From Gammaproteobacteria bacterium (GTDB taxonomy: Bacteria > Pseudomonadota > Gammaproteobacteria > Pseudomonadales > Pseudohongiellaceae), in NCBI GenBank assembly GCA_003514305.1, contig DORE01000132.1, forward strand, positions 2,741 to 27,107: 24,367 nt of DNA, read 5' to 3'. The translations under genes and the position numbers were made by a program. Below the pieces are notes generated by a model. The model did no database searches. It saw only the letters and a program-made list of their open reading frames with translations, and was not told the origin of the DNA. Each line of letters begins with the position of its first letter. Within the stretch, counting starts at the first letter, position 1. This document shows, one piece after another, positions 8,300 through 16,256 of this stretch.

Positions 8300-9574
8300 A
8301 TGAACAAATACACACACCCGCTTAGGATATTGCTATTTGTGTCAGCCCTAGCCGTCTCAAGGTTTGCGGTAAACAGCTATGGCCAGAGTCTGCAGATTGT
8401 TACCCCCGAGAGCGCAGGCTTTTCTTCGATGGGGCTTGAAGCGGTCACTGCAAACCTTCAGCAGCACATCGATGACGGCAGTATTGCAGGTGTTGTGGCA
8501 GCAGTGGCTCGGGACGGTAAGGTGGTCTATTTCAAAGCTTTGGGAAGTCTTAATATTGAGCAACGGAAGCCGATGCCAAAAGATGCTTTGTTCCGTATTT
8601 ATTCCATGACCCGGGAAATCACTAGCTTTGCTGTGCTCCAGCTCTACGAAGCGGGCAAATTTGAGCTGGATGACCCAATCCAGTGGTATTTGCCGGAATT
8701 CTCCGATCAGCGAGTATTGATGGATTCAGACAGCACTGATGTCAGTCAGAGCCGAACCCGCTTGGGTGACATTACTGTAGCGCATCTTCTCACTCACACC
8801 TCTGGTTTGGGCAGCCGTAGTTCTACTCTCTACCGAGAGCGGCAGGTCAGAGACAAGAATTACTCGCTGGATGAAATGATAACTAAATCGGCGAGTGTAC
8901 CGCTGTTTCATGATCCTGGCACTGCGTTCAGATACGGAATACACGCCACGATCTTGGGCAAACTCATTGAGGTCTGGTCGGGAACGCGACTTGACGTTTA
9001 CTTTCAGCAAAATATATTTGATCCGCTCGCTATGGACAGCACAGCCTTTTGGGCGGAGGGGGAAGACGCGGACAGACTGGCTGAACTTTATCGGCCCAAA
9101 GAAGGACGATTGACTCCTCATCGGATTGAGGCGGTACCCTGGAACATCCGCCCTCGGCTGCTTGAAGGAGGTGTCGGATTGCTGTCGTCGGTTAAAGATT
9201 TCCTACGGTTCTCTCAGATGATCCTTAACAAGGGAGAGTTAAATGGACGTCGTGTTCTCTCCGAAGAAACGGCACAGTTGATCTATGAGAATGCGGTTCC
9301 GGAGCAGGCCATGCCGCTCGGCGAGTTCGGCTACTGGGCGGGATCTGGCTGGACTTTAGGGGGGTTTAATCTGGTAATGGATCCGTCTACCTACACTTTT
9401 CCTGTTTCCGTGGGCACGCTCTGGTGGGATGGCTCCGCAGGTACACGCTACTTTATAGATCCGTCGCAAGGCACAGCTACCGTGATCATGGCACAGATTT
9501 CTCCGTCTCGTGGGGGTGGCTTTCGAGAGGATTTTACGCGCTTGGTGGACGCTGCGCTGATAGATCGTCGTTAG
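8300..9574 (+). CDS. Secreted serine hydrolase, beta-lactamase class C / EstB-like family, with SMTR in place of SxxK
   Basis: 424 residues. An N-terminal hydrophobic segment after MNKYTHPLR, probably cleaved near SYGQ (residue 28), suggests Sec export. The rest is a beta-lactamase-related (penicillin-binding-protein fold) domain: VAAVARDGKVVYF, LFRIYSMTREITSFAVLQLY, VAHLLTHTSGL, FRYGIHATILGKLIEVWSG with candidate catalytic Y212, and the C-terminal WDGSAGTRYFIDP. The serine is S102. The normally invariant lysine of S-x-x-K is Arg105 (codon CGG). Family members hydrolyse esters, beta-lactams or D-amino-acid peptides. Arg in place of the general-base lysine may lower activity or reflect a changed mechanism. 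It follows the DUF885 gene by 12 bases in an apparent operon. The family is certain; activity is not. Confidence 0.9.
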   Translation: MNKYTHPLRILLFVSALAVSRFAVNSYGQSLQIVTPESAGFSSMGLEAVTANLQQHIDDGSIAGVVAAVARDGKVVYFKALGSLNIEQRKPMPKDALFRIYSMTREITSFAVLQLYEAGKFELDDPIQWYLPEFSDQRVLMDSDSTDVSQSRTRLGDITVAHLLTHTSGLGSRSSTLYRERQVRDKNYSLDEMITKSASVPLFHDPGTAFRYGIHATILGKLIEVWSGTRLDVYFQQNIFDPLAMDSTAFWAEGEDADRLAELYRPKEGRLTPHRIEAVPWNIRPRLLEGGVGLLSSVKDFLRFSQMILNKGELNGRRVLSEETAQLIYENAVPEQAMPLGEFGYWAGSGWTLGGFNLVMDPSTYTFPVSVGTLWWDGSAGTRYFIDPSQGTATVIMAQISPSRGGGFREDFTRLVDAALIDRR

Positions 9575-9626
9575 TGGCTCTGGCGGTCATAGCCTGATTC
9601 GTCGTATGTGTTATTCCGCGTTGAGA

Positions 9627-9646
9627 GAAAGGCCATTCGGTCTTTC
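9627..9646 (+). terminator. Hairpin after the serine hydrolase gene
   Basis: GAAAGGCC-ATTC-GGTCTTTC forms an 8-bp stem with one G-U pair and a 4-base loop, 52 bases after the stop at 9574. No T-run follows, so it may act as a weak terminator or an mRNA 3'-end stabiliser. The rest of the 163-base gap shows no gene. Confidence 0.4.
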
Positions 9647-9737
9647 CCCGTGCAGCGAAAGGCAAATATCCTGTAGGCTGAACCCAAGCTCTGTTTGAGC
9701 AAAACTTTCTCATCCAGGTAAATCGGATTCAGATTAT

Positions 9738-10283
9738 ATGACAGAACTCAGAATCATTCGGTCAAATCCTGAGCACGCGGTAATCATGTCAGAGTATTTT
9801 ATGTGCAACGAGACTCATCTGGCACCCTGGAGTCCGAAGGTGCCGAGTCATCATCACTCAATTGATTGTTGGCGACGTAGGCTTACTGAACGGGAACGGG
9901 AATTTGAGAGAGGTGAGTCTGTCCATTTTATTGGCTCTGATACTGACCAATCCCATGTCATAGGCAGTTGTTCGTTGAGCAATATCGTTAGAGGCGTGTT
10001 TCAGGCCTGCCACCTGAGCTATTCGATCGCAGCGCGCTATCAAGGAAAAGGGCACATGAAGCTCATCGTAAAGCATGCGATTGCCTACGCTTTCGATGAC
10101 CTTCGGCTTCACCGAATCATGGCCAATCATATGCCGAGTAATATCCGCTCAGAAGGCCTCCTGAAGAGCCTCGATTTTGAAAGAGAGGGATATGCAAGAT
10201 CATTTATCCGCATTAACGGCAAATGGGAAGATCATGTATTGAATTCATTGGTGAACCCGATTTACAAAAATCTGCCTGGCTAA
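9738..10283 (+). CDS. GNAT N-acetyltransferase, RimJ/RimL-like
   Basis: 181 residues of the GNAT fold, closest by eye to RimJ-type ribosomal-protein N-terminal acetyltransferases. The N-terminal strand LRIIRSNPEHAVIMSEYF is followed by HLAPWSPK, the VIGSCSLSNIVRGVFQACHL strand pair, the acetyl-CoA loop RYQGKGHM (Q-x-x-G-x-G/A pattern) and LHRIMANHMPSNIRSEGLLK. The tail, FEREGYARSFIRINGKWEDH, is typical of the RimJ family. It should use acetyl-CoA to modify a protein N-terminus or a small amine, in the cytoplasm. The ATG at 9738 has a poor ribosome site and no good promoter was found. It stands alone between the secreted-hydrolase group and the acyl-CoA operon. The symbol rimJ is withheld because paralogues are common. 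Confidence 0.85.
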   Translation: MTELRIIRSNPEHAVIMSEYFMCNETHLAPWSPKVPSHHHSIDCWRRRLTEREREFERGESVHFIGSDTDQSHVIGSCSLSNIVRGVFQACHLSYSIAARYQGKGHMKLIVKHAIAYAFDDLRLHRIMANHMPSNIRSEGLLKSLDFEREGYARSFIRINGKWEDHVLNSLVNPIYKNLPG

Positions 10284-10399
10284 CTTTAAGACACCCAATG
10301 GCTTCGTGGGCCGCGACTCACTTGAAGTGCAATGTCAGGTGCTATTCTTAAGGTTTTGGCAAGATTATAGGTCAGTCCAGGCAGCGATTTTGAAGGGAT

Positions 10400-10618
10400 T
10401 TATCCCAGAAACTCAAGATTGACGTGCGTATCTTCCAAGGCAACTCGGCGGATTGAAGCCGAACACTGTTGTTCCAACGCATAGAATTCACCCTCGACGG
10501 ACTCGAGCCAATTACCCGGCTGGACTTCGGCGCCGGCAAACGCTAAAAGGGTGGGCGTTTCGCAATTACTGGATGATTGGATTAGAATTTCTCGCCTTGG
10601 TCTTTTTTGTTTGATTTG
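10400..10618 (-). pseudogene. Coding-like minus-strand remnant without a start codon
   Basis: The 361-base gap 10284-10644 has no complete gene. On the minus strand, 72 codons stay open from just after a TAG (10619-10621) to a TAA at 10400-10402. The translation has protein-like composition, with stretches such as TPTLLAFAGAEVQPGNWLES and VALEDTHVNLEFLG and codon choice like the neighbouring genes. It contains no usable ATG or GTG; the only TTG is late. It is therefore probably the 3' end of a lost gene. I do not recognise the family. A start-less frame of this length can also arise by chance. Confidence 0.35.
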
Positions 10619-10625
10619 CTACAAA
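10597..10625 (+). promoter_or_regulatory. Candidate promoter of the acyl-CoA operon
   Basis: TTGGTC (10597-10602) and TACAAA (10620-10625) are separated by exactly 17 bases, about 20 bases before the ATG at 10645. Each box is a partial sigma-70 match. The 5' leader would be very short, which fits the poor ribosome site there. Confidence 0.35.
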
Positions 10626-10644
10626 AGGCGCGCTTGCACATCCG

Positions 10645-11790
10645 ATGACTATGCACGATAGAGCTATATATACCGCCGATCATGAATTGTTTCGTCAAAA
10701 TGCGCGTCGCTTTTTTCGAGAAGAGTTGGAACCGAACATCGATCAATGGGAAAAAGCTGGACAACTGCCCAGAGACTTTTGGCTGAAAGCGGGCGAGATG
10801 GGTTTCCACTGTTATGGGGTACCGGAGAAGTACGGGGGAGCGGGTGCCGACTTTCTCTATAACATGGTGCTGTCCGAAGAGGTTGGCTACGCAATTGGCG
10901 GAGCCAGCGTGGGCTTCTCGGTTTCCTCGGATATTGTGTCCTATTATTTGCTCCATGGCGGCAGTGAAGCCCAAAAGCATAGGTGGCTGCCTTCTATGGT
11001 TACCGGTGAGGCCATTGCAGCGATTGGAATGACTGAGCCTGGATGTGGAAGTGATCTCAAAGCGATCAAAACCACCGCAGTGCGCGATGTGGATCATTAT
11101 GTAGTCAATGGGCAAAAAACATTCATCACTAACGGACAGAACTGCGACTTTGTTTTGTTAGTTTGCTCCACCGAACCTGAGGCTGGGGCCAAGGGAATCA
11201 GCCTTATAATTGTCGAAACTAGCAGGGATGGGTTTTCACGTGGTCGTAATCTAGACAAAATCGGCCAGAAGGCCGCCGATACTTCTGAGATGTTTTTCTC
11301 TGATGTTCGGGTTCCTGTGGAAAATCTACTTGGCAACGAAGGTGGCGGTTTCGGAGTTCTTATGAGCGAGCTGCCTCGTGAGCGCATAACGATTGCCTGC
11401 CGCGCATTTGCCGAGGCTCAGCGCGCCTATGAGCTCACCGTGGATTACGTCAAAGAGCGCAAGGCGTTCGGGAAATCAATCTTCGAATTTCAGAATACCC
11501 AGTTTTCGTTGGCAGAGATGAAAACTTCTCTTGCGGTGGGCTGGGCCTACCTCGACCAGTGTCTAACGAAAATTAATGATGGCAGGCTTACTCCGGAAGA
11601 GGGCGCCATGGCCAAGTTATGGACTACAGAAACTGGCAATAGAATTATTGACGACTGCCTGCAGTTCTTCGGTGGTTACGGCTATATGAGCGAATATCCA
11701 ATTTCCCGTTTCTATGCAGACTCTCGGGTACGTCGGATCTATGGTGGCTCCTCTGAGATTATGAAATTGGTGATAAGCCGAACTGTGTAA
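10645..11790 (+). CDS. Acyl-CoA dehydrogenase, LCAD/isovaleryl-CoA dehydrogenase-type active site
   Basis: 381 residues, the standard length. FAD enzyme that introduces an alpha,beta double bond into an acyl-CoA and passes electrons to electron-transfer flavoprotein. Conserved blocks are GFHCYGVPEKYGGAGADF, AIGMTEPGCGSDLKAIKT (FAD contact), NGQKTFITNGQ, ERKAFGKSIFEFQNTQF, CLQFFGGYGYMSEYPISRFY and RRIYGGSSEIMK. The last motif has Gly where medium- and short-chain enzymes carry the catalytic Glu (IYEGT). The base is then expected in ELPRERITIA at E246, as in long-chain and isovaleryl-CoA dehydrogenases. This points to a long-chain or branched acyl-CoA substrate. The start is ATG at 10645 with a weak ribosome site; ATG at 10651 is an alternative. 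It is the first gene of the operon, 19 bases before the next. Confidence 0.92.
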   Translation: MTMHDRAIYTADHELFRQNARRFFREELEPNIDQWEKAGQLPRDFWLKAGEMGFHCYGVPEKYGGAGADFLYNMVLSEEVGYAIGGASVGFSVSSDIVSYYLLHGGSEAQKHRWLPSMVTGEAIAAIGMTEPGCGSDLKAIKTTAVRDVDHYVVNGQKTFITNGQNCDFVLLVCSTEPEAGAKGISLIIVETSRDGFSRGRNLDKIGQKAADTSEMFFSDVRVPVENLLGNEGGGFGVLMSELPRERITIACRAFAEAQRAYELTVDYVKERKAFGKSIFEFQNTQFSLAEMKTSLAVGWAYLDQCLTKINDGRLTPEEGAMAKLWTTETGNRIIDDCLQFFGGYGYMSEYPISRFYADSRVRRIYGGSSEIMKLVISRTV

Positions 11791-11809
11791 ACTGTAAAAC
11801 GGAGTGGAG

Positions 11810-13249
11810 ATGAAGGGTATTACCGCTTATGGGGTTTATTTACCAAGGCTGCGTCTGAGCAGGCAAGCAATGGTTGAAGCCAACGCTTGGTTTGACTCGA
11901 GTCTGAGAGGCCTGGGCAAAGGTGAGCGCAGTATCTGCAACTGGGATGAAGATACGATCACAATGGCGGTCGAAGCGGGCGTCGATTGCCTTTCGGCACT
12001 GCCTGAAAAATCGCTGTCAGGCTTAAAACTTGCCTCCACCACCGCCCCGTTCATTGACCGGCAAAATTCCGTGCTGGTCGCAGAAGCGATGAACTTAAAT
12101 AGTCAGATAAGAACCATGGACATCGGCTCGTCGCAGCGGGCAGCAACCTCAGCACTCATCGCTGGCCTGGAAAGCGCCAAACAGGGCAACGAAATAGTGA
12201 TTGCTTCAGAGCATCGAAGAACGAAAGCGGGTTCTCGCGCAGAGATGCTGTGGGGTGACGGTGCCGCGGCGCTAACCGTTGGCGATGATGAAGTAATTGC
12301 TCAGTGCCTGGCCATTGCAACAACTGCAGTGGATTTCGTGGATCACTACCGGGGAGAAGGTGCAGACTTCGATTACGACTGGGAAGAGCGCTGGATTCGT
12401 GATGAGGGACTCATGAAGATTGTGCCGGAAACAGTCAGCACAGTCCTGAAATCTGCCGGCCTCGTCGCGGCTGATATCGACCACTTCATTCTTCCGAGTG
12501 ATCAAGCTCGAACACCTGCCACTTTGGCGAAGAAACTAGGCATTAGCATGGATGCAGTCATTGACAATCAGATTTCTTTTGTCGGCGTCGCCGGTGCCGC
12601 GCAGCCCCTCATATTACTTGCTAAAGCGCTTGAGTCTGCCCAGGCTAGCCAGCTTATTCTGCTACTTGGCTTCGGTCAGGGCTGCGATGCCATTTTGTTT
12701 CGGACCACTGACAGGATTGAGCACTGTCGTCCCGCCCGAGGATTATCTGGCGCAATTAGCAACCGGCGTGAAGAGATTAATTACAATAAATTCCTGAGCT
12801 TCAACAATCTAGTAGAGCGAGATATAGGAAAGCGGGGGGAAGTAGATAAACAAACTTTTCTTTCCGGATTTAATCGACGGAAAGATTTGTTGACAGGTTT
12901 CATTGGAGGCAAGTGCCGCGTCTGTGGCACAGTGCAAATCCCTCGAGAGAAATACTGTGTGAATCCGGAGTGCCAGGCGCTGGACAGCCAGGATGATTTC
13001 AGCTTCGCCAATCAGCCCGGCACTGTATTGACGTGGACTGCTGACCGGTTAACTTTCGACTGGAGTCCGCCAGCCTATTTCGGCATGGTGGAGTTCGAAT
13101 GTGGAGGCAAGCTGATGATGGATTTTACCGAAGTGGAAGAGGGTACGGTTGATTCTGGGTCTAAAGTTTCGGTGCATTTCAGAATCAGGCAGTTCGACAC
13201 ACAGCGAGGTTTTAGAAAATATTTCTGGAAGGCTGTGGTAGAGAATTAG
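11810..13249 (+). CDS. HMG-CoA-synthase-like domain fused to DUF35 (zinc ribbon/OB fold)
   Basis: 479 residues. Residues 1 to about 310 have the thiolase-like condensing-enzyme fold of the HMG-CoA synthase/KAS III family (YGVYLPRLRLSR, ALPEKSLSGLKLASTTAP, LWGDGAAALTVGDD, LLLGFGQGCDAIL). From about 360 comes a DUF35 domain: zinc ribbon C369-x2-C372 and C383-x4-C388 (CRVCGTVQIPREKYC), then an OB fold from TVLTWTADRL. In archaeal mevalonate synthesis a DUF35 protein bridges thiolase and HMG-CoA synthase; here it is fused and the thiolase is next. By eye the catalytic Cys position falls in DIGSSQRAATSAL (about Q109), and the His/Asn positions are also lost, so the domain may be non-catalytic. GTG at 11804 lacks a ribosome site; ATG at 11810 has GGAG five bases upstream. 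Confidence 0.85.
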   Translation: MKGITAYGVYLPRLRLSRQAMVEANAWFDSSLRGLGKGERSICNWDEDTITMAVEAGVDCLSALPEKSLSGLKLASTTAPFIDRQNSVLVAEAMNLNSQIRTMDIGSSQRAATSALIAGLESAKQGNEIVIASEHRRTKAGSRAEMLWGDGAAALTVGDDEVIAQCLAIATTAVDFVDHYRGEGADFDYDWEERWIRDEGLMKIVPETVSTVLKSAGLVAADIDHFILPSDQARTPATLAKKLGISMDAVIDNQISFVGVAGAAQPLILLAKALESAQASQLILLLGFGQGCDAILFRTTDRIEHCRPARGLSGAISNRREEINYNKFLSFNNLVERDIGKRGEVDKQTFLSGFNRRKDLLTGFIGGKCRVCGTVQIPREKYCVNPECQALDSQDDFSFANQPGTVLTWTADRLTFDWSPPAYFGMVEFECGGKLMMDFTEVEEGTVDSGSKVSVHFRIRQFDTQRGFRKYFWKAVVEN

Positions 13250-13274
13250 GCGTTGGACAGAGAGGTAAGTCAAA

Positions 13275-14474
13275 ATGGCAAGCGGCATTAAAGACAAAGT
13301 AGTCATTCTGGGCATGGGGTGTAGCAAGTTTGGCGAGCGCTGGGAATCCAGTCCCGCTGACCTGATGGTGGAAGCTTTTGAAGAGTGTCTAAAAGATGCG
13401 GGAATTGAGCGAAATCAGATTGAAGCGGCCTGGTTCGGGGCGGGTATTGATGCGTTTAATGTCGGTTCAAGTGCGATGCCTCTCTCGATCGCGCTCAGGC
13501 TGAACTATATTCCGGTTACCAAAGTGGAAAATATGTGTGCGACCGGCACCGAGGCTTTTCGCGGTGCTGTGTATGCGGTCGCCTCTGGCGCATGTGACAT
13601 TGCTTTGGCACTCGGTGTCGAGAAGCTCAAAGACACAGGCTATGGAGGCTTGCCACAAAGAACCCGTGGGGTTGAAAATGACATGTACTGGCCTAATCTG
13701 TCTGCCCCCGGCGCTTTTGCGCAACTCGCTTCTGGTTATCGAGCGAAGCACAAGGTCAACGGCGATGATCTTAAAAGGGCTATGGCCCATGTTTCCGTGA
13801 AGAGCCATGCCAATGGCGCGAAGAACCCCAAGGCGCATCTACAGCGTGAAATTACTGAGGAGCAAGCAATTAATGCGCCATTTATCGCCGAGCCAATTGG
13901 CTTGTTCGATTGTTGCGGAGTGAGTGATGGATCAGCGTGTGCGATTGTGACAACGCCGGAAATCGCAAAAAGCTTGGGTAAGGGGAATTTGGTTTCGGTG
14001 AAAGCGCTGCAGCTCGCAGTATCCAATGGCGCTGAGTCGGGTCACGCCAGCTGGGATGGTTCCTATCTCAAGACCACGCGGGTAGCGTCTCAGCGGGCCT
14101 ACGATGAAGCTGGCATCCGGAGACCTAAAGAAGAGATCACAATGACGGAAGTTCATGACTGTTTTTCAATAACTGAGCTGGTGACCATGGAAGACCTTCA
14201 GCTTGCTAGTGAAGGGAAAGGGGTTAAAGATGTGCTAGATGGCGCCTTTGATGCGGAAGGAAGCAATCCCTGCCAAATTGATGGAGGGCTGAAATGCTTT
14301 GGCCATCCTATTGGCGCTTCGGGTTTACGCATGCTTTATGAAAATTATTTGCAGCTACAGGGCCGCGCCGGAGCGCGTCAACTCCCGGATCCCAAGCTCT
14401 GCCTGAACCATAATTTGGGTGGCTTCCCTCATCAGAACATCTGCTCTATTTCTATTGTTGGCCCCTACGACTAG
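13275..14474 (+). CDS. SCP2-type thiolase (acyl-CoA C-acyltransferase)
   Basis: 399 residues of the SCP2/lipid-transfer thiolase branch. It should cleave 3-oxoacyl-CoA with CoA to acetyl-CoA (or propionyl-CoA if alpha-methylated) and a shortened acyl-CoA. The nucleophile is C88 in VENMCATGTEAF. The remaining catalytic motifs are present: EVHDCFSITELV with H294, KCFGHPIGASGLRM with H344, and HNLGGFPHQN near the end. Unlike the Ltp2-type aldolases that pair with DUF35 proteins in steroid degradation, this protein keeps its nucleophile, so it looks like a real thiolase. AGAGG precedes the ATG by nine bases. It sits 25 bases after the DUF35 fusion gene and 11 bases before mcd, so co-translation and a complex with the DUF35 protein are likely. 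The substrate is not deducible. Confidence 0.9.
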   Translation: MASGIKDKVVILGMGCSKFGERWESSPADLMVEAFEECLKDAGIERNQIEAAWFGAGIDAFNVGSSAMPLSIALRLNYIPVTKVENMCATGTEAFRGAVYAVASGACDIALALGVEKLKDTGYGGLPQRTRGVENDMYWPNLSAPGAFAQLASGYRAKHKVNGDDLKRAMAHVSVKSHANGAKNPKAHLQREITEEQAINAPFIAEPIGLFDCCGVSDGSACAIVTTPEIAKSLGKGNLVSVKALQLAVSNGAESGHASWDGSYLKTTRVASQRAYDEAGIRRPKEEITMTEVHDCFSITELVTMEDLQLASEGKGVKDVLDGAFDAEGSNPCQIDGGLKCFGHPIGASGLRMLYENYLQLQGRAGARQLPDPKLCLNHNLGGFPHQNICSISIVGPYD

Positions 14475-14485
14475 GCAGGATGTGA

Positions 14486-16177
14486 GTGAAGCAAGAGCAA
14501 CCAAATTTGGTCAATCTGGCCGTTACTGAGGCCGAAAATTTTGACCTGGCCAGGCAGGCATTGTCTCAGGCGAAATCAATCCTAAATAGAGCTATTGGCG
14601 CGACGCGTGACAGAGTATGCGTGGCAGGTCGAGTTGATGACGCGCTGCTTCAAGATTCACAGCAGGCATGCTATGACCTTGCCATGTCGAGCGCTGATGT
14701 GTGGGCCGCGCAGTGTCTGGTTGATTTCGCTGAAACCCAGTGTAAGTCGGTTTTAGTCTGTCAGTTAACGTGGAAATTTGTGGCGGAAAAAGTTCGAGGA
14801 GTCATGGCTGCGCAGTTAGCCGGAGCGAGCACGCTGGAGAGATCCTGCGAAACTGTCGGGCAAGTGACTGCGCAGCTACAGCATTTCCTTGATGGGCACG
14901 GTGGCAGAGACAGTTACACCGATCTGGGGCGATTTCTATCTAAGGAAGAAGTTATTGAACTGCCGAGCGGGCTGACCGAAGAAAAAGCGATAATTGCCGA
15001 AACTTTCAAGCGGTTTGCTGATGATGTAGTGGCTCCTTTAGCTGGATTGATTCACCGGGAAGATCGTGACATTCCAGATGAGATTATCGAGTCAGCTGCG
15101 CGTATGGGCTGTTTTGGCACCTGCATTCCTGAACGATTCGGTGGCCTCCAACCTGACGATCAGCCAGACAGCCTGGGAATGATTGTGGTGACAGAGGAGT
15201 TATCACGGGGCTCGCTCGGAGCGGCGGGTAGTCTGATAACCCGCCCTGAAATCGCGGCGCGAGCGTTGCTTGCAGGTGGCACTGAGTCACAGAAGTTGAG
15301 CTGGCTCCCGAGGCTGGCTTCAGGTGAAAGGCTGTGTGCGATTTCAATCACTGAACCAAACACCGGGTCAGATGTTGCTGCCGTTTCTTTGCGTGCGACG
15401 CCCACAGAGGGTGGATGGCTTCTCAACGGTGCGAAGACCTGGTGTACATTCGCAGGCAAATCCGAAGTTCTAGTGGTGCTCGGTCGAACCAATCACGACG
15501 CTTCTTCAGGTTACCGAGGGTTGAGTCTTTTCTTGGTGGAAAAGCCAGCCTACGCGGGCCACCAGTTTAACTTCGCCCAGAGCGGTGGAGGAACTTTGAG
15601 TGGTAAAGCAATCTCGACCTTGGGCTATCGGGGCATGCACTCCTACGATCTTTTCTTTGACGACTTTTTTGTGCCAGCTGCGAACCTGATTGGTGAAAAA
15701 GAGGGAGAAGGAAAAGGCTTTTATTACACCATGGCAGGATTTTCTGGCGGAAGAATTCAAACTGCAGCGCGCGCGAATGGCGTCATGCAAGCCGCCTACG
15801 AGCAGTCGCTTCGGTATGCAAATGAACGTGAGGTTTTTGGCGCGCCCATTGCGACACTGCAGATCACGCAAGTTAAGTTGGCACGCATGCTGGCGACGAT
15901 TACGGCTTCGCGGCAATTTAGCTATTCTGTTGCAAGGATGATGGATCAAGGCAAGGGGCAAATGGAGGCAAGTCTGGTTAAATTATTTGCTTGTCGCGCC
16001 GCGGAATGGGTAACCCGAGAAGCTATGCAAATCCACGGTGGGATGGGGTTTGCCGAAGAAACCGCTGTGAGCCGATATTTTGTTGACGCACGAGTGTTGT
16101 CGATATTTGAAGGTACTGAAGAGGTGCTGGCAACACGAGTCGTGGCACGAGAACTGTTGGAGCGCGGCAGTTTGTAA
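14486..16177 (+). CDS. mcd: (2S)-methylsuccinyl-CoA dehydrogenase
   Basis: 563 residues: an acyl-CoA dehydrogenase core from about residue 162 preceded by a long helical N-terminal extension (VCVAGRVDDALLQDSQQACY region). That extension is the mark of Mcd, which oxidises (2S)-methylsuccinyl-CoA to mesaconyl-C1-CoA in the ethylmalonyl-CoA pathway. Core motifs fit Mcd as I recall it: ADDVVAPLAGLIHREDRDIP, MGCFGTCIPERFGG, EELSRGSLGAAGSLITRPEI, TEPNTGSDVAAV, NGAKTWCTFAGKSEVLV, GRIQTAARANGVMQAAYE, GQMEASLVKLFACRAAEWVT and IHGGMGFAEETAVSRYFVDA. The catalytic Glu is E542 in SIFEGTEEV. The start is GTG at 14486 with CAGGA five bases upstream. The next gene, mct, acts on its product, which strongly supports the call. 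A generic acyl-CoA dehydrogenase with an extension is the alternative. Confidence 0.82.
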   Translation: MKQEQPNLVNLAVTEAENFDLARQALSQAKSILNRAIGATRDRVCVAGRVDDALLQDSQQACYDLAMSSADVWAAQCLVDFAETQCKSVLVCQLTWKFVAEKVRGVMAAQLAGASTLERSCETVGQVTAQLQHFLDGHGGRDSYTDLGRFLSKEEVIELPSGLTEEKAIIAETFKRFADDVVAPLAGLIHREDRDIPDEIIESAARMGCFGTCIPERFGGLQPDDQPDSLGMIVVTEELSRGSLGAAGSLITRPEIAARALLAGGTESQKLSWLPRLASGERLCAISITEPNTGSDVAAVSLRATPTEGGWLLNGAKTWCTFAGKSEVLVVLGRTNHDASSGYRGLSLFLVEKPAYAGHQFNFAQSGGGTLSGKAISTLGYRGMHSYDLFFDDFFVPAANLIGEKEGEGKGFYYTMAGFSGGRIQTAARANGVMQAAYEQSLRYANEREVFGAPIATLQITQVKLARMLATITASRQFSYSVARMMDQGKGQMEASLVKLFACRAAEWVTREAMQIHGGMGFAEETAVSRYFVDARVLSIFEGTEEVLATRVVARELLERGSL

Positions 16178-16256
16178 GTCTGGCTAAACGGCGCATTGAA
16201 AAGTAGTCGTTATTAATGGCTACACGGAAATTTCCCGAGACGGGGAGGCAGTTGAC

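Noticed and set aside
8726..9121. Minus-strand frame of 131 codons inside the serine hydrolase gene
   Set aside because: It is a shadow of a gene with clear family motifs on the plus strand.
10582..11115. Minus-strand frame of 177 codons over the first acyl-CoA dehydrogenase
   Set aside because: It lies opposite a well-conserved enzyme and reads as low-quality protein; treated as a shadow.
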